64,000 nucleotides of DNA from Pseudomonadota bacterium (GTDB lineage Bacteria; Pseudomonadota; Gammaproteobacteria; Steroidobacterales; Steroidobacteraceae): contig JAEZFW010000028.1 of NCBI GenBank assembly GCA_023417315.1, positions 79,806-143,805 on the forward strand, read 5' to 3'. Numbering within the stretch: the first letter of the stretch is position 1; each line of letters starts with the position of its first letter. Positions 25,819 to 34,748 of the stretch are shown piece by piece. A program made the position numbers and the translations under genes. The notes below the pieces were generated by a model. It was not told where the DNA came from and made no database searches. It was given only the letters and a program-made list of their open reading frames with translations.

Positions 25819-27960
25819 TCACACTTTACCGAATCGCTCGCCTCGACCGATCCAGCGCCTCAACAAGGGCGGGATGTTCCCGGCGTGCTCGGCCAGCATT
25901 CGCTCGGCCGCTTTCTGCACGTGCGGCAGCAGATCCGCATCTCGCATCAGATCGGCGACGCGCATCTGCATCAAACCGGTTTGTCTCGTACCAAGCAACT
26001 CACCCGGCCCCCGCAGCTCGAGGTCACGCCTCGAGATCTCGAAGCCGTCGTTAGTTGCGCGCATCACCGCAAGGCGCTCTCGTGCCACCTCTGTGAGGGG
26101 TGCACGATACAGCAGCACACACGTGCTTTCCGCGGTGCCGCGACCCACGCGTCCGCGCAGCTGGTGCAATTGCGCAAGACCCATGCGCTCCGCGTTCTCG
26201 ATCACCATCAAGCTCGCGTTGGGCACATCGACACCCACCTCGATGACCGTCGTGGCCACGAGCAGATCGATCTCGCCCTCCTTGAAGCGTGCCATCACTG
26301 CTTCTTTCTCGCGTGGTTTCATGCGCCCATGCACGAGCCCCACTTTGAGCTCGCTGAGCGCTTCGGATAAGGCCTTCGCTGTGTCTTCGGCCGCCTGCGC
26401 ATTCAATTGATCCGATTCTTCGATCAGCGGGCAGACCCAATACGCTTGTCGCTGCTGCCGACATGCATCGCGAATGCGAACGACGACTTCATCTCGTCGC
26501 AGTTCTGGGAGCGCCACCGTTTTCACCGGTGTACGGCCTGGCGGCAGCTCATCGATGATCGAAACATCGAGATCCGCATAAGCGGTCATCGCGAGCGTGC
26601 GCGGGATTGGTGTGGCCGTCATGATGAGTTGATGCGGGAAGCGACCGGACGCGAGCCCTTTTTCCCGCAGCATGAGCCGTTGATGCACGCCGAATCGATG
26701 CTGCTCATCGACGATCGCGAGCCCCAGGCGTTGAAACTGCACGCCTTCTTGAAAGAGCGCGTGCGTTCCGATCGCTATCTTGCCGTATCCCGACGCGAGC
26801 TCCTCGAGTGCTTTGGCACGCACCGCGCCGGTGCGCTTCCCTGACAGAAACACGATGGGTACATCGAGGCTCGCAAGCCAGTTCGCGAAATTGCGTGCGT
26901 GCTGCTCGGCAAGCAGCTCTGTTGGCGCCATCAGCGCGACTTGAAAACCTGCATCGACCGCGCGCAACGCTGTCATCGCTGCCACGAGGGTCTTGCCGCT
27001 GCCGACATCGCCTTGCACGAGCCGCAACATCGGGCTCGGTTTACACAAGTCGCTCTCGATCTCGCGCCATGCGCGAAGTTGCGCACCCGTCGGCCGAAAT
27101 GGCAGCGACGCAAGAAATCTCTCCACGAGTGCGCCCACCTGCGGACCGAAGGGCCAGCCTGGGTCGGCTTGGATTTCTTGCCGGAGCAAACGCAAGCTCA
27201 ACTGATGCGCCAGCAGCTCTTCGAAGGCGAGCCGCCGTTGAGCAGGATGACGCACGGCTGCGAGCAGGCTCACGTCCGCATCGGGAGGTGGGCGATGCAC
27301 GTACTCGAGTGCTGCTTGCAGCGTGGGGAGTTCGAGTTCTTCGAGGAGGTTTATCGGAATCCAATCGCGAACGTTGCTCTGCGAAAGCTCGCGCAGGGCC
27401 AGCGCTGTGAGTTGGCGCAGTCGCCCTTGCTGCACCCCTTCCGTCAGCGGATACATCGGCGTGAGTGTGGCCTCCGTTGTACCCGCCTCCCCAGTCGCGA
27501 CGCGCCGATACTCGGGATGCACGATTTCCCACCCGGATGGGCCGCGACGCACTTCTCCATAGCACCGCAGGCGCGTGCCGCGCGGTACCGCTTGGTGCTG
27601 CGCGTTGGAAAAATGGAAGAAGCGCAGTGTCAGCGAACCCGTGCCATCGCTGATGCGCACGAGGAGCTGACGGCGACCACGGAAGGCCACTTCCGCGAGG
27701 AGCACATCGCCTTCGACGACGGCACGCTCCCCGCCGCTCAACGAGCCGATCGGTACGATCTGCGTACGATCTTCATAGCGAAGCGGCAGCAGGAACAACA
27801 AGTCTTGTACGGTCGTGACGCCGAGCTTCTCGAGGCGTTCGGCGAGCGCATCGCCGACACCGCGCAGCGAGGTGACCGGCCGCGAATCGAGCGCAAGACC
27901 CGCGCTTCGCAAACCGGATTCACGTGCTGATGCAGCTTTGTTTCGGATAGGTATGGTCAT
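25819..27960 (-). CDS. recG: ATP-dependent DNA helicase RecG
   Basis: RecG remodels stalled replication forks and branched DNA. The 713-residue protein has the N-terminal wedge/OB domain (VTSLRGVGDALAERLEKLGV, VVEGDVLLAEVAFRGRRQLL). The SF2 helicase core has Walker A QGDVGSGKTLVAA, APTELLAEQHARNFANWL, DEQHRFGVHQR and TATPIPRTLAM. The C-terminal motifs include VHGRMKPREKEAVMARFKEG, TTVIEVGVDVPNA and QLRGRVGRG. The start ATG 27960 is preceded by AGGA. It precedes ubiA by four bases. Confidence 0.96.
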   Translation of the reverse strand: MTIPIRNKAASARESGLRSAGLALDSRPVTSLRGVGDALAERLEKLGVTTVQDLLFLLPLRYEDRTQIVPIGSLSGGERAVVEGDVLLAEVAFRGRRQLLVRISDGTGSLTLRFFHFSNAQHQAVPRGTRLRCYGEVRRGPSGWEIVHPEYRRVATGEAGTTEATLTPMYPLTEGVQQGRLRQLTALALRELSQSNVRDWIPINLLEELELPTLQAALEYVHRPPPDADVSLLAAVRHPAQRRLAFEELLAHQLSLRLLRQEIQADPGWPFGPQVGALVERFLASLPFRPTGAQLRAWREIESDLCKPSPMLRLVQGDVGSGKTLVAAMTALRAVDAGFQVALMAPTELLAEQHARNFANWLASLDVPIVFLSGKRTGAVRAKALEELASGYGKIAIGTHALFQEGVQFQRLGLAIVDEQHRFGVHQRLMLREKGLASGRFPHQLIMTATPIPRTLAMTAYADLDVSIIDELPPGRTPVKTVALPELRRDEVVVRIRDACRQQRQAYWVCPLIEESDQLNAQAAEDTAKALSEALSELKVGLVHGRMKPREKEAVMARFKEGEIDLLVATTVIEVGVDVPNASLMVIENAERMGLAQLHQLRGRVGRGTAESTCVLLYRAPLTEVARERLAVMRATNDGFEISRRDLELRGPGELLGTRQTGLMQMRVADLMRDADLLPHVQKAAERMLAEHAGNIPPLLRRWIGRGERFGKV

Positions 27961-27982
27961 GTGCCGTCCTTGGCAGTTTATT

Positions 27983-28142
27983 GAGGGTAGAAGGGTTCTG
28001 GGTAGTTTGGGTAGCTGAGTACTGGCCAGAATGGGTTCGTGGTTTACGGCGCGCGCGCGCAGCTCAAGCCGTCAGCGCTCCGCGCCTTCTGGCCAGCACC
28101 CAGCTACCCAGCACCCAGAACCCAACAGCCCTAAAACCCTTA
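27983..28142. repeat. Inverted tandem-unit element, GGGTAGT/ACCCAGC type (recG-ridA gap)
   Basis: The left arm (27983-28032) is a run of GGGTTCT, GGGTAGT and GGGTAGC units, ending CTGGCCAGAAT. The right arm (28087-28142) begins TTCTGGCCAG and continues CACCCAG CTACCCAG CACCCAG AACCCA. The arms enclose 54 bases. The right arm reaches the ridA stop codon. Confidence 0.9.
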
Positions 28143-28523
28143 CTCCAACTCCACTACACAGTCCATTTCGACTGTTGCGCCTTTGGGGAGTGCGGCCACT
28201 TGGATCGCCGCACGCGCTGGATACGGCTCCTTGAAATAGTCAGCCATGACTTTGTTGAGGAGCGCGAAATGCGACAGGTCTGTGACGAAGACGTTGAGCT
28301 TTGCCACCTGCGTGAGCTCTGCGCCCGCAGCCCGCACGATCGCCTGAAGATTGTCGAACACGCGGCGAATCTGCGCCTCCATCGAACCTTGCACCAGCTC
28401 GCCTGTGCTCGGGTCGAGAGGGATTTGTCCCGAGACGTAAACCGTATTGCCGCACTTCACGGCCTGCGAATATGCACCGATTGCCTTAGGCGCCTGAGGT
28501 GTGGAGATGATTTGTCGCGACAT
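28140..28523 (-). CDS. ridA: RidA-family enamine/imine deaminase
   Basis: RidA hydrolyses reactive enamines such as 2-aminoacrylate released by PLP enzymes. The 127-residue protein has the family sequences STPQAPKAIGAYSQAVK, VYVSGQIPLDPSTGELV, QAIVRAAGA, and the C-terminal signature YPARAAIQVAALPKGATVEM with the carboxylate-binding Arg and the catalytic-site Glu. It is trimeric in the family. It sits between spoT and recG on the same strand, a common gammaproteobacterial order, with repeat elements on both sides. Confidence 0.95.
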   Translation of the reverse strand: MSRQIISTPQAPKAIGAYSQAVKCGNTVYVSGQIPLDPSTGELVQGSMEAQIRRVFDNLQAIVRAAGAELTQVAKLNVFVTDLSHFALLNKVMADYFKEPYPARAAIQVAALPKGATVEMDCVVELE

Positions 28524-28527
28524 GCCA

Positions 28528-28622
28528 GTGACTCGTGATTCGTGATTAGTGACTCGTCAAACTAAAGCAAACCGTGCACCACGTATGCAGCGCTCCCTCA
28601 CCCGCGAATCACGAGTCACGAG
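28528..28622. repeat. Inverted tandem-unit element, GTGATTC heptamer (ridA-spoT gap)
   Basis: The left arm (28528-28558) is GTGACTC GTGATTC GTGATTA GTGACTC in exact seven-base steps. The right arm (28602-28622) is CGCGAATCAC GAGTCAC GAG, its complement. The spacer is 43 bases. It fills the gap between the ridA start and the spoT stop. Confidence 0.92.
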
Positions 28623-28638
28623 CGGAGCGCATAGGCGC

Positions 28639-30798
28639 TCAAGCGAGCATGCGCGTGACGCGCAGCACTTCAGGCATGCGACGCAGATTCTTGATGACGT
28701 GCGCCAAGTGTTTGCGGTCGCGCACCTGCAGATCGAAGATCAACGTGGACGCATCGCCGTCGCGCTCATCGACGGCGACGTGCTCGATGTTCGTCTCGGT
28801 GCTGGCGATGTTCGAAGCGATCGCGGCGAGGACACCCATTCGATTCGTGACATCGATGCGAATCTCGACATTGAACAAGCGATCGAGATCCGGCTGCCAC
28901 GTCACTGAGATCCACTTGTCCGGCTGCTTGCGATAATTGCGCAAGTTGCCGCACGCCTCGCGATGGATCACCACCCCGCGGCCGCTCGAGAGATACCCCA
29001 TGATGGGATCGTTCGGAATCGGGAAGCAGCAACGCGCGTAACTTACGACCATGCCCTCCGTGCCGGCGATCGCCAATGCGCCCGCTTGGGCGACCGGCTC
29101 GGCTGGCGCTGCGTTGTCGGGCGGCAGCAATCTGCGTGCGACCAGCGGCGCGAGGCGTTCGCCCAGCCCGATCTTCTCGTATAACTCTTCCGGGGTCTTG
29201 AGATTGAGCTCGGTCGCCGCCGCTTGGATCCGCTCCTCCGGAATTTTCTTGAGCGCGAGCGATAGATCGGCGAGCGCTTGGTTGAGAAGACGTCTGCCGA
29301 GCTCGACGGCCTCGGAGTGCTTGAGGCTCTTCAGATAGTGCCGGATCGCCGCGCGCGCCTTGGCTGTGACGACGAAATTCACCCATCCCGGATTCGGTGT
29401 CGCACCTTTCGCCGTGATGATCTCGACGGTCTGGCCGTTGCGCAGCGGCGTGCGCAGCGGAACGAGTCGACGATCGATCTTGGCGGCAACACAATGATTG
29501 CCGATGTCGGTGTGAACCGAATAAGCGAAGTCCACTGCTGTTGCGTTGCGCGGCAAACGTCGAATCTCGCCCCGCGGCGTGAACACGTACACCTTGTCGG
29601 GAAAAAGATCGAGCTTCACGCTCTCCATGAACTCTTCGGAGTTGCCTCCGTGCGGCATCTCCATCAGATGCTGCAGCCATTCGCTCGCGCGGTCGCGATA
29701 CGCGCGACCTTGGTCATCGCCGGTTTTGTACTGCCAATGCGCGGCGATACCGGACTCGGCGACGCGATGCATCTCCTCGGTTCGGATCTGCACTTCGATC
29801 GGCATGCCATTCGGTCCGAAGAGCGTCGTGTGGAGCGATTGATAGCCGTTGATGCGCGGGATTGCGATGTAGTCCTTGAAGCGGCCCGGCATCGGTCGAT
29901 ACAAACCATGCACGAGTCCGAGCACGCGGTAACAGGTGTCGACCGAGTCGACGACGATCCTGAAACCGAACACATCGACGATCGAGGTGAGCGGCGAGCG
30001 CTTGCGGCGCATCTTCTGGTACACGCTATAGAGGTGTTTTTCGCGCCCTTCCACGCGTCCCTTCACGCCGGCCTTCTCGAGCGCTTCGCGAAGGTTTTGC
30101 GCGATCTTGCCGACAAATTGTTTCTGGTTGCCGCGCGCCTTCTTCAGCGCTTTTTCGATGATGCGATAGCGGCCCGGATAGAGCGCCTTGAAGCCAAGCT
30201 CCTCGAGCTCCGATTTGATCGAATGAATGCCGAGTCGATTTGCGATCGGCGCGTAGATTTCGAGCGTCTCGCGGGCGACGGTGCGGCGCTTCGCAGGTGG
30301 AACGGCGCCGAGCGTGCGCATGTTGTGCGTACGATCGGCGAGCTTGACCATGATGACGCGAATGTCGCGCACCATCGCAAGCAGCATCTTGCGAAAGCTC
30401 TCTGCCTGCGCTTCTGCACGGCTGCGAAACTGGATGTGATCGAGCTTAGATACGCCGTCGACGAGCTCGGCGACGTCGGCCCCGAAGCGCTCCGCGATCT
30501 CGTCCTTGGCGGTCGGAGTGTCTTCGATGACGTCGTGCAAGATGGCAGCGACGATCGTTGGGGCGTCCATGTGCAGATCGGCAAGGATGTGCGCGACCGC
30601 TACGGGATGGGCGATGTAGGGCTCGCCGCTCAGGCGCTTTTGGCCTTCGTGCGCTTCGGCGCCGAACTCGTAGGCGTCCCGCACACGATCGACCTGCGCG
30701 GGCGGAAGGTAGGTTTCGAGCTTATTGAGAAGCTGCGTGACGCCTATGGAGCGTCTTCCAGTAGGGAGGAGGCCCAAGATGGAAGACGCGTAATCCAT
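28639..30798 (-). CDS. spoT: Bifunctional (p)ppGpp synthetase/hydrolase SpoT
   Basis: SpoT makes and degrades ppGpp, the stringent-response alarmone. The 719-residue protein has an HD hydrolase domain with HPVAVAHILADLHMDAPTIV and an intact ILHDVIEDT motif. The synthetase domain has GREKHLYSVYQKMRRK, INGYQSLHTTLFGPNG and EVQIRTEEMHRVAESGIAAH. A TGS domain (VYVFTPRGEIRRLPRNATAV), a Cys/His region (YARCCFPIPNDPIMGYLSSG) and a C-terminal ACT domain follow. The intact HD motif separates it from monofunctional RelA. It follows rpoZ. Confidence 0.95.
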   Translation of the reverse strand: MDYASSILGLLPTGRRSIGVTQLLNKLETYLPPAQVDRVRDAYEFGAEAHEGQKRLSGEPYIAHPVAVAHILADLHMDAPTIVAAILHDVIEDTPTAKDEIAERFGADVAELVDGVSKLDHIQFRSRAEAQAESFRKMLLAMVRDIRVIMVKLADRTHNMRTLGAVPPAKRRTVARETLEIYAPIANRLGIHSIKSELEELGFKALYPGRYRIIEKALKKARGNQKQFVGKIAQNLREALEKAGVKGRVEGREKHLYSVYQKMRRKRSPLTSIVDVFGFRIVVDSVDTCYRVLGLVHGLYRPMPGRFKDYIAIPRINGYQSLHTTLFGPNGMPIEVQIRTEEMHRVAESGIAAHWQYKTGDDQGRAYRDRASEWLQHLMEMPHGGNSEEFMESVKLDLFPDKVYVFTPRGEIRRLPRNATAVDFAYSVHTDIGNHCVAAKIDRRLVPLRTPLRNGQTVEIITAKGATPNPGWVNFVVTAKARAAIRHYLKSLKHSEAVELGRRLLNQALADLSLALKKIPEERIQAAATELNLKTPEELYEKIGLGERLAPLVARRLLPPDNAAPAEPVAQAGALAIAGTEGMVVSYARCCFPIPNDPIMGYLSSGRGVVIHREACGNLRNYRKQPDKWISVTWQPDLDRLFNVEIRIDVTNRMGVLAAIASNIASTETNIEHVAVDERDGDASTLIFDLQVRDRKHLAHVIKNLRRMPEVLRVTRMLA

Positions 30799-30843
30799 AG
30801 AGAGTCATGACGATGCGGGCAGGTTGCGAGGAATCAATCTCCC

Positions 30844-31131
30844 TCAATCGCCCAAGCCGAGGTGCGGAGCCCGCAGCTCGCCGGACATGGCCGGCATCTC
30901 CATCTCGGGCATGATCTCCGGGGCGGGTCGCTCCACTTCCTCGAGGATCTCCGGGCCGATGTGGCCGGCCGCGATTTCTCGCAGCGCGACGACCGTTGGC
31001 TTGTCGTTCTCCCATTCCACCGTGGGCTCGGCGCCGTTCGCGAGCTTGCGCGCGCGCTTTGCGGCTACGAGGACGAGCTGGAATAGGTTGGGGACATTGT
31101 GCAGAGAATCTTCGACAGTAATACGGGCCAT
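30844..31131 (-). CDS. rpoZ: RNA polymerase omega subunit
   Basis: Omega assists assembly of the beta' subunit and, in E. coli, forms part of a ppGpp site. The 95-residue product starts MARITVEDSLHNVPNLFQLV and continues LVAAKRARKLANGAEPTVEW, ENDKPTVVALREIAAGHIGP, all diagnostic. The C-terminal tail (EVERPAPEIMPEMEMPAMSG) is acidic and Pro/Met-rich. It overlaps no neighbour and lies 45 bases before spoT, the conserved pairing; gmk, normally upstream, is absent here. Longer in-frame readings to 31533 enter the divergent cytochrome gene region and are not used. Confidence 0.95.
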   Translation of the reverse strand: MARITVEDSLHNVPNLFQLVLVAAKRARKLANGAEPTVEWENDKPTVVALREIAAGHIGPEILEEVERPAPEIMPEMEMPAMSGELRAPHLGLGD

Positions 31132-31165
31132 GAAAACCTCGAACGAAACCGGTCGGTGGTGGGTC

Positions 31166-31171
31166 AGTATA
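31166..31171 (-). promoter_or_regulatory. Candidate -10 element for rpoZ-spoT
   Basis: On the minus strand TATACT (five of six to consensus) lies 35 bases before the rpoZ ATG, which fits a short leader. No convincing -35 is seen at 16-18 bases, so this is tentative. Confidence 0.35.
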
Positions 31172-31404
31172 GCGTGCCGGCGCCTGCAGCGGACCAGGGA
31201 GCCCGCGGCGAAGGGCCCCTGGAGAACTCGGATTCGTGGAAAACCTGATCGGAATGCCGCGAAGCGCGTGCATCTACACCGGATCGTGGCCGTGCGGTCG
31301 AATCCGCACGCTCGCGCGCGGCGCTTGGCTCCGCTACCATTGCGCGCCCCGCGGCGCCTCAACATGATTTCGCGCGGGGCATGCATGTGTAGTTGGAGAT
31401 GGGA

Positions 31405-32031
31405 ATGAAGTTTCGACCGACCTTGGCCGCACTCAGCCTCGGCATGATCGCTGCCTGCCTGACGCTCTCTGCCAATGCGGATGCCGATCCGAAGCGAGGC
31501 GAAGTGCTGGCGTACACCTGCCACGGTTGCCATGGCGTTCCCAAGTACAAGAACGCATACCCCAACTACAGCGTGCCTAAGCTAGGCGGTCAGCACGCGA
31601 AGTACATCGAGAGCGCGCTGGCGGCCTATGCGGCAGGCGATCGCCCGCATCAGACGATGCACGCACAGGCCGCGACGCTGTCCGAGCAGGATCGCGCAGA
31701 CATCGCTGCCTACCTGCAAGGCGAGCCGATTGAGCCAGCGAACCAAGTAGTCGGCACACCGCCGCCCGCAACACAGACTTGTGTGGCGTGTCATGGAGCC
31801 GATGGCGCCAAGACCGTGATGGATGACTACCCGATCCTGGCGGGTCAGTACGCCGACTATCTCGTGCAGGCGTTGAAGGACTACAAGAGCGGCAAACGCA
31901 AGAATCCCATCATGGCCGGCATCATCACGGGCATCGACGAGAAGGACTTCCAAGCGCTCGCGAACTTCTTCGCAAATCAAAAGGCTCTCTGCAGCACGAA
32001 GGATATTCGCGATCAGGGCAAGTGCCCCTGA
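31405..32031 (+). CDS. Cytochrome c4-type diheme periplasmic cytochrome
   Basis: The 208-residue protein has a signal peptide (MKFRPTLAALSLGMIAACLT LS, cleavage near NADA) and two cytochrome c domains. The heme motifs are CHGCH near residue 40 and CVACH near residue 129. Candidate distal Met ligands are HQTMHAQA in the first half and RKNPIMAGI in the second, the c4 arrangement. Such proteins carry electrons to heme-copper oxidases, consistent with the aa3 genes in this window. Start 31405 has GGAG at good spacing; two other in-frame starts lie 6 and 12 bases upstream. Confidence 0.88.
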   Translation: MKFRPTLAALSLGMIAACLTLSANADADPKRGEVLAYTCHGCHGVPKYKNAYPNYSVPKLGGQHAKYIESALAAYAAGDRPHQTMHAQAATLSEQDRADIAAYLQGEPIEPANQVVGTPPPATQTCVACHGADGAKTVMDDYPILAGQYADYLVQALKDYKSGKRKNPIMAGIITGIDEKDFQALANFFANQKALCSTKDIRDQGKCP

Positions 32032-32035
32032 TGCG

Positions 32036-32163
32036 GGTTGACCGTTGACAGTTGGCGGTTGTCGGTCGGAAAGCGCACGATCCATAGCGAGAGGCGACGA
32101 ACGAGATTCCATTCGTCCTTCCTCTGCCCGTCAACGGTCAACCGTCAACTGTCAACCGTGACC
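32036..32163. repeat. Inverted tandem-unit element, GTTGACC heptamer (cytochrome c4-reductase gap)
   Basis: The left arm (32036-32069) is GGTTGACC GTTGACA GTTGGCG GTTGTCG. The right arm (32127-32163) is GTCAACG GTCAACC GTCAACT GTCAACC GTGACC in seven-base steps. The right arm contains the predicted GTG start of the downstream enzyme and leaves no room for a Shine-Dalgarno sequence. Confidence 0.92.
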
Positions 32164-33153
32164 ACGCACACCTTCAGGGCTTTTCGCATCCACCAAGCCG
32201 AACGCGGCATCGTTCCGCGACTCGAGACCATCAGCCTCGATGACTTGGCCGCAGGCGAGCTCGTCATCCAGGTCCGCTATTCGACGATCAACTACAAGGA
32301 CGCTCTCGCCGCGACCGGCAAAGGAAAGATCCTGCGCAAGTTCCCGCTCGTGGGCGGCATCGATCTTGCGGGAGAAATCGTGGAATCGTCAGATCCGACA
32401 TTCGCGGTCGGCACGCGAGTGCTCGTCAATGGCTGCGGTTTGTCCGAAACGCACGATGGCGGATACGCGCAGTTCGCTCGCATTCCAAGCGCATGGGCGG
32501 TTCCTATTCCAGCCGCGCTCGATGAATTTCAGTGCATGGCGATCGGAACTGCAGGCTTCACTGCCGCGCTCGCGATCCATCGCATGGAAGAGAACGGTCA
32601 GACACCCGATGCTGGTGAGATCGTCGTCACCGGCGCAACGGGTGGGGTCGGGAGTCTTGCGATCGACATGCTCGCTGCGCGCAGCTACCGGGCAGTCGCT
32701 GTCACAGGAAAGGCACAGTCCGCGGATTATCTGCGGGCGCTCGGTGCGGCGCGTGTGCTCGCTCGACAAGAGATCGATCTCGGCTCGCGTCCGCTAGAAG
32801 CGGCACGGTGGGCAGGCGCGATCGACAATGTGGGCGGCGATTTGTTGGCCTGGCTGATTCGCTCGACGGATCTGAACGGCAATATCGCCAGCATCGGGAT
32901 GGCCGCGAGCACGGAGCTGAAAACGACGGTCCTGCCGTTCATCCTGCGCGGTATCAATCTGCTCGGCATCAACTCTGTCTACACGCCGCGGGCGGTGCGC
33001 CTGCGAGTGTGGGAGCGACTCGCCGCGGACTTGCGTCCGCGGCACCTGGATAAAATCGTCACACGCGTTATCGAGCTCAACGATCTGCCGCACGCTTTCG
33101 ACGGGTACATCGACGCAAACGTCATCGGCCGCACGGTCGTGCGCATCGCATGA
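32158..33153 (+). CDS. MDR-family oxidoreductase, acrylyl-CoA reductase AcuI/YhdH type
   Basis: The 331-residue protein is a zinc-free medium-chain dehydrogenase. It shows RYSTINYKDALAATGKGKIL, FPLVGGIDLAGEIVES, GWGL-type sequence VNGCGLSETHDGGYAQFARI, AIGTAGFTAALAIHRMEENG, and the NADPH fold GATGGVGSLAIDML. These are YhdH/AcuI signatures, linked to reduction of acrylyl-CoA. Start GTG 32158 gives the family N-terminus but is embedded in a repeat arm with no visible ribosome site; upstream in-frame codons to 32038 would be translated repeat. Its stop overlaps the rsmG start as ATGA. Confidence 0.82.
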   Translation: MTTHTFRAFRIHQAERGIVPRLETISLDDLAAGELVIQVRYSTINYKDALAATGKGKILRKFPLVGGIDLAGEIVESSDPTFAVGTRVLVNGCGLSETHDGGYAQFARIPSAWAVPIPAALDEFQCMAIGTAGFTAALAIHRMEENGQTPDAGEIVVTGATGGVGSLAIDMLAARSYRAVAVTGKAQSADYLRALGAARVLARQEIDLGSRPLEAARWAGAIDNVGGDLLAWLIRSTDLNGNIASIGMAASTELKTTVLPFILRGINLLGINSVYTPRAVRLRVWERLAADLRPRHLDKIVTRVIELNDLPHAFDGYIDANVIGRTVVRIA

Positions 33154-33788
33154 GCGATTCTTTCGCACTCCTCAAGAGCGGCGCGGCGCAGCTCGGCGTG
33201 TCCTTGAGCGATGAGGATGCGCAGAAGCTCGTGCGATTGCTGGATGAGCTCGACGTTTGGAACGAGCGCATGAATCTCACGGCAATCCGTGAGCGGCGAC
33301 AGCAGATCACGAAACATCTGCTCGATAGCTTGGCCGCTTATCCGCATCTGCACGGGACACGCACCGCCGATATAGGTACAGGCGCGGGCTTTCCCGGATT
33401 ACCGCTTGCAATCGTCCTGCCCCAGATGCACTTCACGCTCATCGACTCGACGGCGAAGAAGTTGAAGTTCATCGACCACGCAGCAGCGCTATTAGACATT
33501 CGTAACGTCGAGACGGTGCACACCCGCGCGGAAATTTACCGTCCCAAAGAGCGCTTCGATTGCGTGATCTCGCGCGCAGTCGGCCCGATCGAGCAGTTCG
33601 TGAAATGGGCTGGCCACTTGTGCGTCGGCGGCGGACGTTTGCTCGCGATGAAGGGCCGCTACCCGACGGACGAACTTACAAAGCTGCCGAGCGGCTGGAA
33701 ACTCGCGGCGGTCCATCGACTTACCATTCCCGGGCTGGACGAAGAACGGCATCTTGTGGAAATCTGCCGGAGCCACGAAAAAATTTAG
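33150..33788 (+). CDS. rsmG: 16S rRNA (guanine-527-N7)-methyltransferase
   Basis: RsmG methylates G527 of 16S rRNA. The 212-residue protein has the family order LVRLLDELDVWNERMNLTAI, HLLDSLAAYPHL, the SAM motif ADIGTGAGFPGLPLAIVLPQ, FTLIDSTAKKLKFID, and CVISRAVGPIEQFVKWAGHL. The start overlaps the previous stop by ATGA, so translation is likely coupled. It precedes parA-parB, the usual order near the origin in Gammaproteobacteria; mnmG and mnmE, which often lie upstream, are not present here. Confidence 0.95.
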   Translation: MSDSFALLKSGAAQLGVSLSDEDAQKLVRLLDELDVWNERMNLTAIRERRQQITKHLLDSLAAYPHLHGTRTADIGTGAGFPGLPLAIVLPQMHFTLIDSTAKKLKFIDHAAALLDIRNVETVHTRAEIYRPKERFDCVISRAVGPIEQFVKWAGHLCVGGGRLLAMKGRYPTDELTKLPSGWKLAAVHRLTIPGLDEERHLVEICRSHEKI

Positions 33789-33789
33789 G

Positions 33790-33939
33790 CAGCTGGCCAA
33801 CTGGCCATCGGCAACTGGCCAGAGTTAGAGTGCCGCCTTCGATCGTCTGGCTTGAGAGCTCGGACACCCAACTCGCATGCACACGCGTCTATTCTTGAGG
33901 AATCTCGCCAGTAGCCAGTGGCCGGTTGGCCAGTCGGCC
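33790..33939. repeat. Inverted tandem-unit element, CTGGCCAA type (rsmG-parA gap)
   Basis: The left arm (33790-33823) is CTGGCCAA CTGGCCAT CGGCAA CTGGCCAGA. The right arm (33907-33939) is GCCAGTA GCCAGTG GCCGGTT GGCCAGTC GGCC. The spacer is 83 bases. The right arm ends nine bases before the parA ATG, with no clear ribosome-binding site between. Confidence 0.9.
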
Positions 33940-33947
33940 TAACTCTC

Positions 33948-34748
33948 ATGCACCGCACTCTCGCGATCACGAATCAAAAAGGCGGCGTCGGCAAGACGAC
34001 GACCAGCGTGAATCTCGCGGCATCGTTCTCGGCGACGAAGCGGCGCGTGCTCTTGATCGATATCGATCCGCAAGGCAATGCAACGATGGGCTGCGGCGTC
34101 GATAAACGCACGCTGGAGCGCTCGACGACGGATGTGCTGCTGGGCGAGTGCGAAGCCGCTGCCGCGATCGTGTCCGTCGATTACGCCGATTTCAAGCTGA
34201 TGCCAGCGAACCAGGATCTGGTCGCGGCAGAAGTCGAGCTGATGGGAAAGCCAGGATGCGAGACGCGTCTGCGCGATGCGCTCGCGCCGATTCTCGATCA
34301 GTTCGACATGGTGCTGATCGATTGTCCGCCGGCTCTAAATATGCTGACGGTCAACGCGCTCGTCGCAGCCGAAGGCGTGATCATCCCGATGCAGTGCGAG
34401 TACTACGCGCTCGAAGGGCTTACGGCGCTCGTCAACACGATCGAGCAGATCAAGGCCGGACCGAATCCGCAACTGGAGATCGGCGGGATTCTGCGCACGA
34501 TGTTCGACCCTCGCAACAATCTTGCGAACGAAGTCTCGGCGCAGCTCATCGAGCACTTCCAAGATCGAGTCTTTCGTACCATCATTCCACGCAACGTGCG
34601 ATTGGCCGAAGCGCCGAGTTACGGCAAGCCGGCGTTGCACTACGATCGCGAATCGCGCGGCGCGCTCGCCTATCTGGCGCTCGCCGGTGAAATGATCCGC
34701 AGAGACGAAGGCGATTACGCGCTCCAGACCGCGGACGCGGTCGGGTAA
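33948..34748 (+). CDS. parA: Chromosome-partitioning ATPase ParA (Soj)
   Basis: ParA binds DNA non-specifically in its ATP form and drives segregation of ParB-parS complexes. The 266-residue protein starts MHRTLAITNQKGGVGKTTTS, the deviant Walker A with signature Lys. It continues with SVNLAASFSATKRRVLLIDI DPQGNATMG, LIDCPPALNMLTVNALVAAE and PMQCEYYALEGLTALVNTI. Start 33948 is preferred over 33918, since the latter would translate repeat sequence. It pairs with parB downstream. Confidence 0.95.
   Translation: MHRTLAITNQKGGVGKTTTSVNLAASFSATKRRVLLIDIDPQGNATMGCGVDKRTLERSTTDVLLGECEAAAAIVSVDYADFKLMPANQDLVAAEVELMGKPGCETRLRDALAPILDQFDMVLIDCPPALNMLTVNALVAAEGVIIPMQCEYYALEGLTALVNTIEQIKAGPNPQLEIGGILRTMFDPRNNLANEVSAQLIEHFQDRVFRTIIPRNVRLAEAPSYGKPALHYDRESRGALAYLALAGEMIRRDEGDYALQTADAVG

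Noticed and set aside
29278..30810. 510-codon open frame on the plus strand opposite spoT
   Set aside because: It is the antisense of a well-conserved gene in GC-rich DNA; the translation has no recognisable domain and no ribosome site.
30722..31273. Long open frame across rpoZ on the minus strand
   Set aside because: It is an out-of-frame shadow of rpoZ and spoT with Arg/Pro/Ala-rich composition and no domain.
33918..33947. Upstream in-frame start for parA
   Set aside because: The extra ten residues would be translated repeat-arm sequence, and ParA normally begins just before the Walker A motif.
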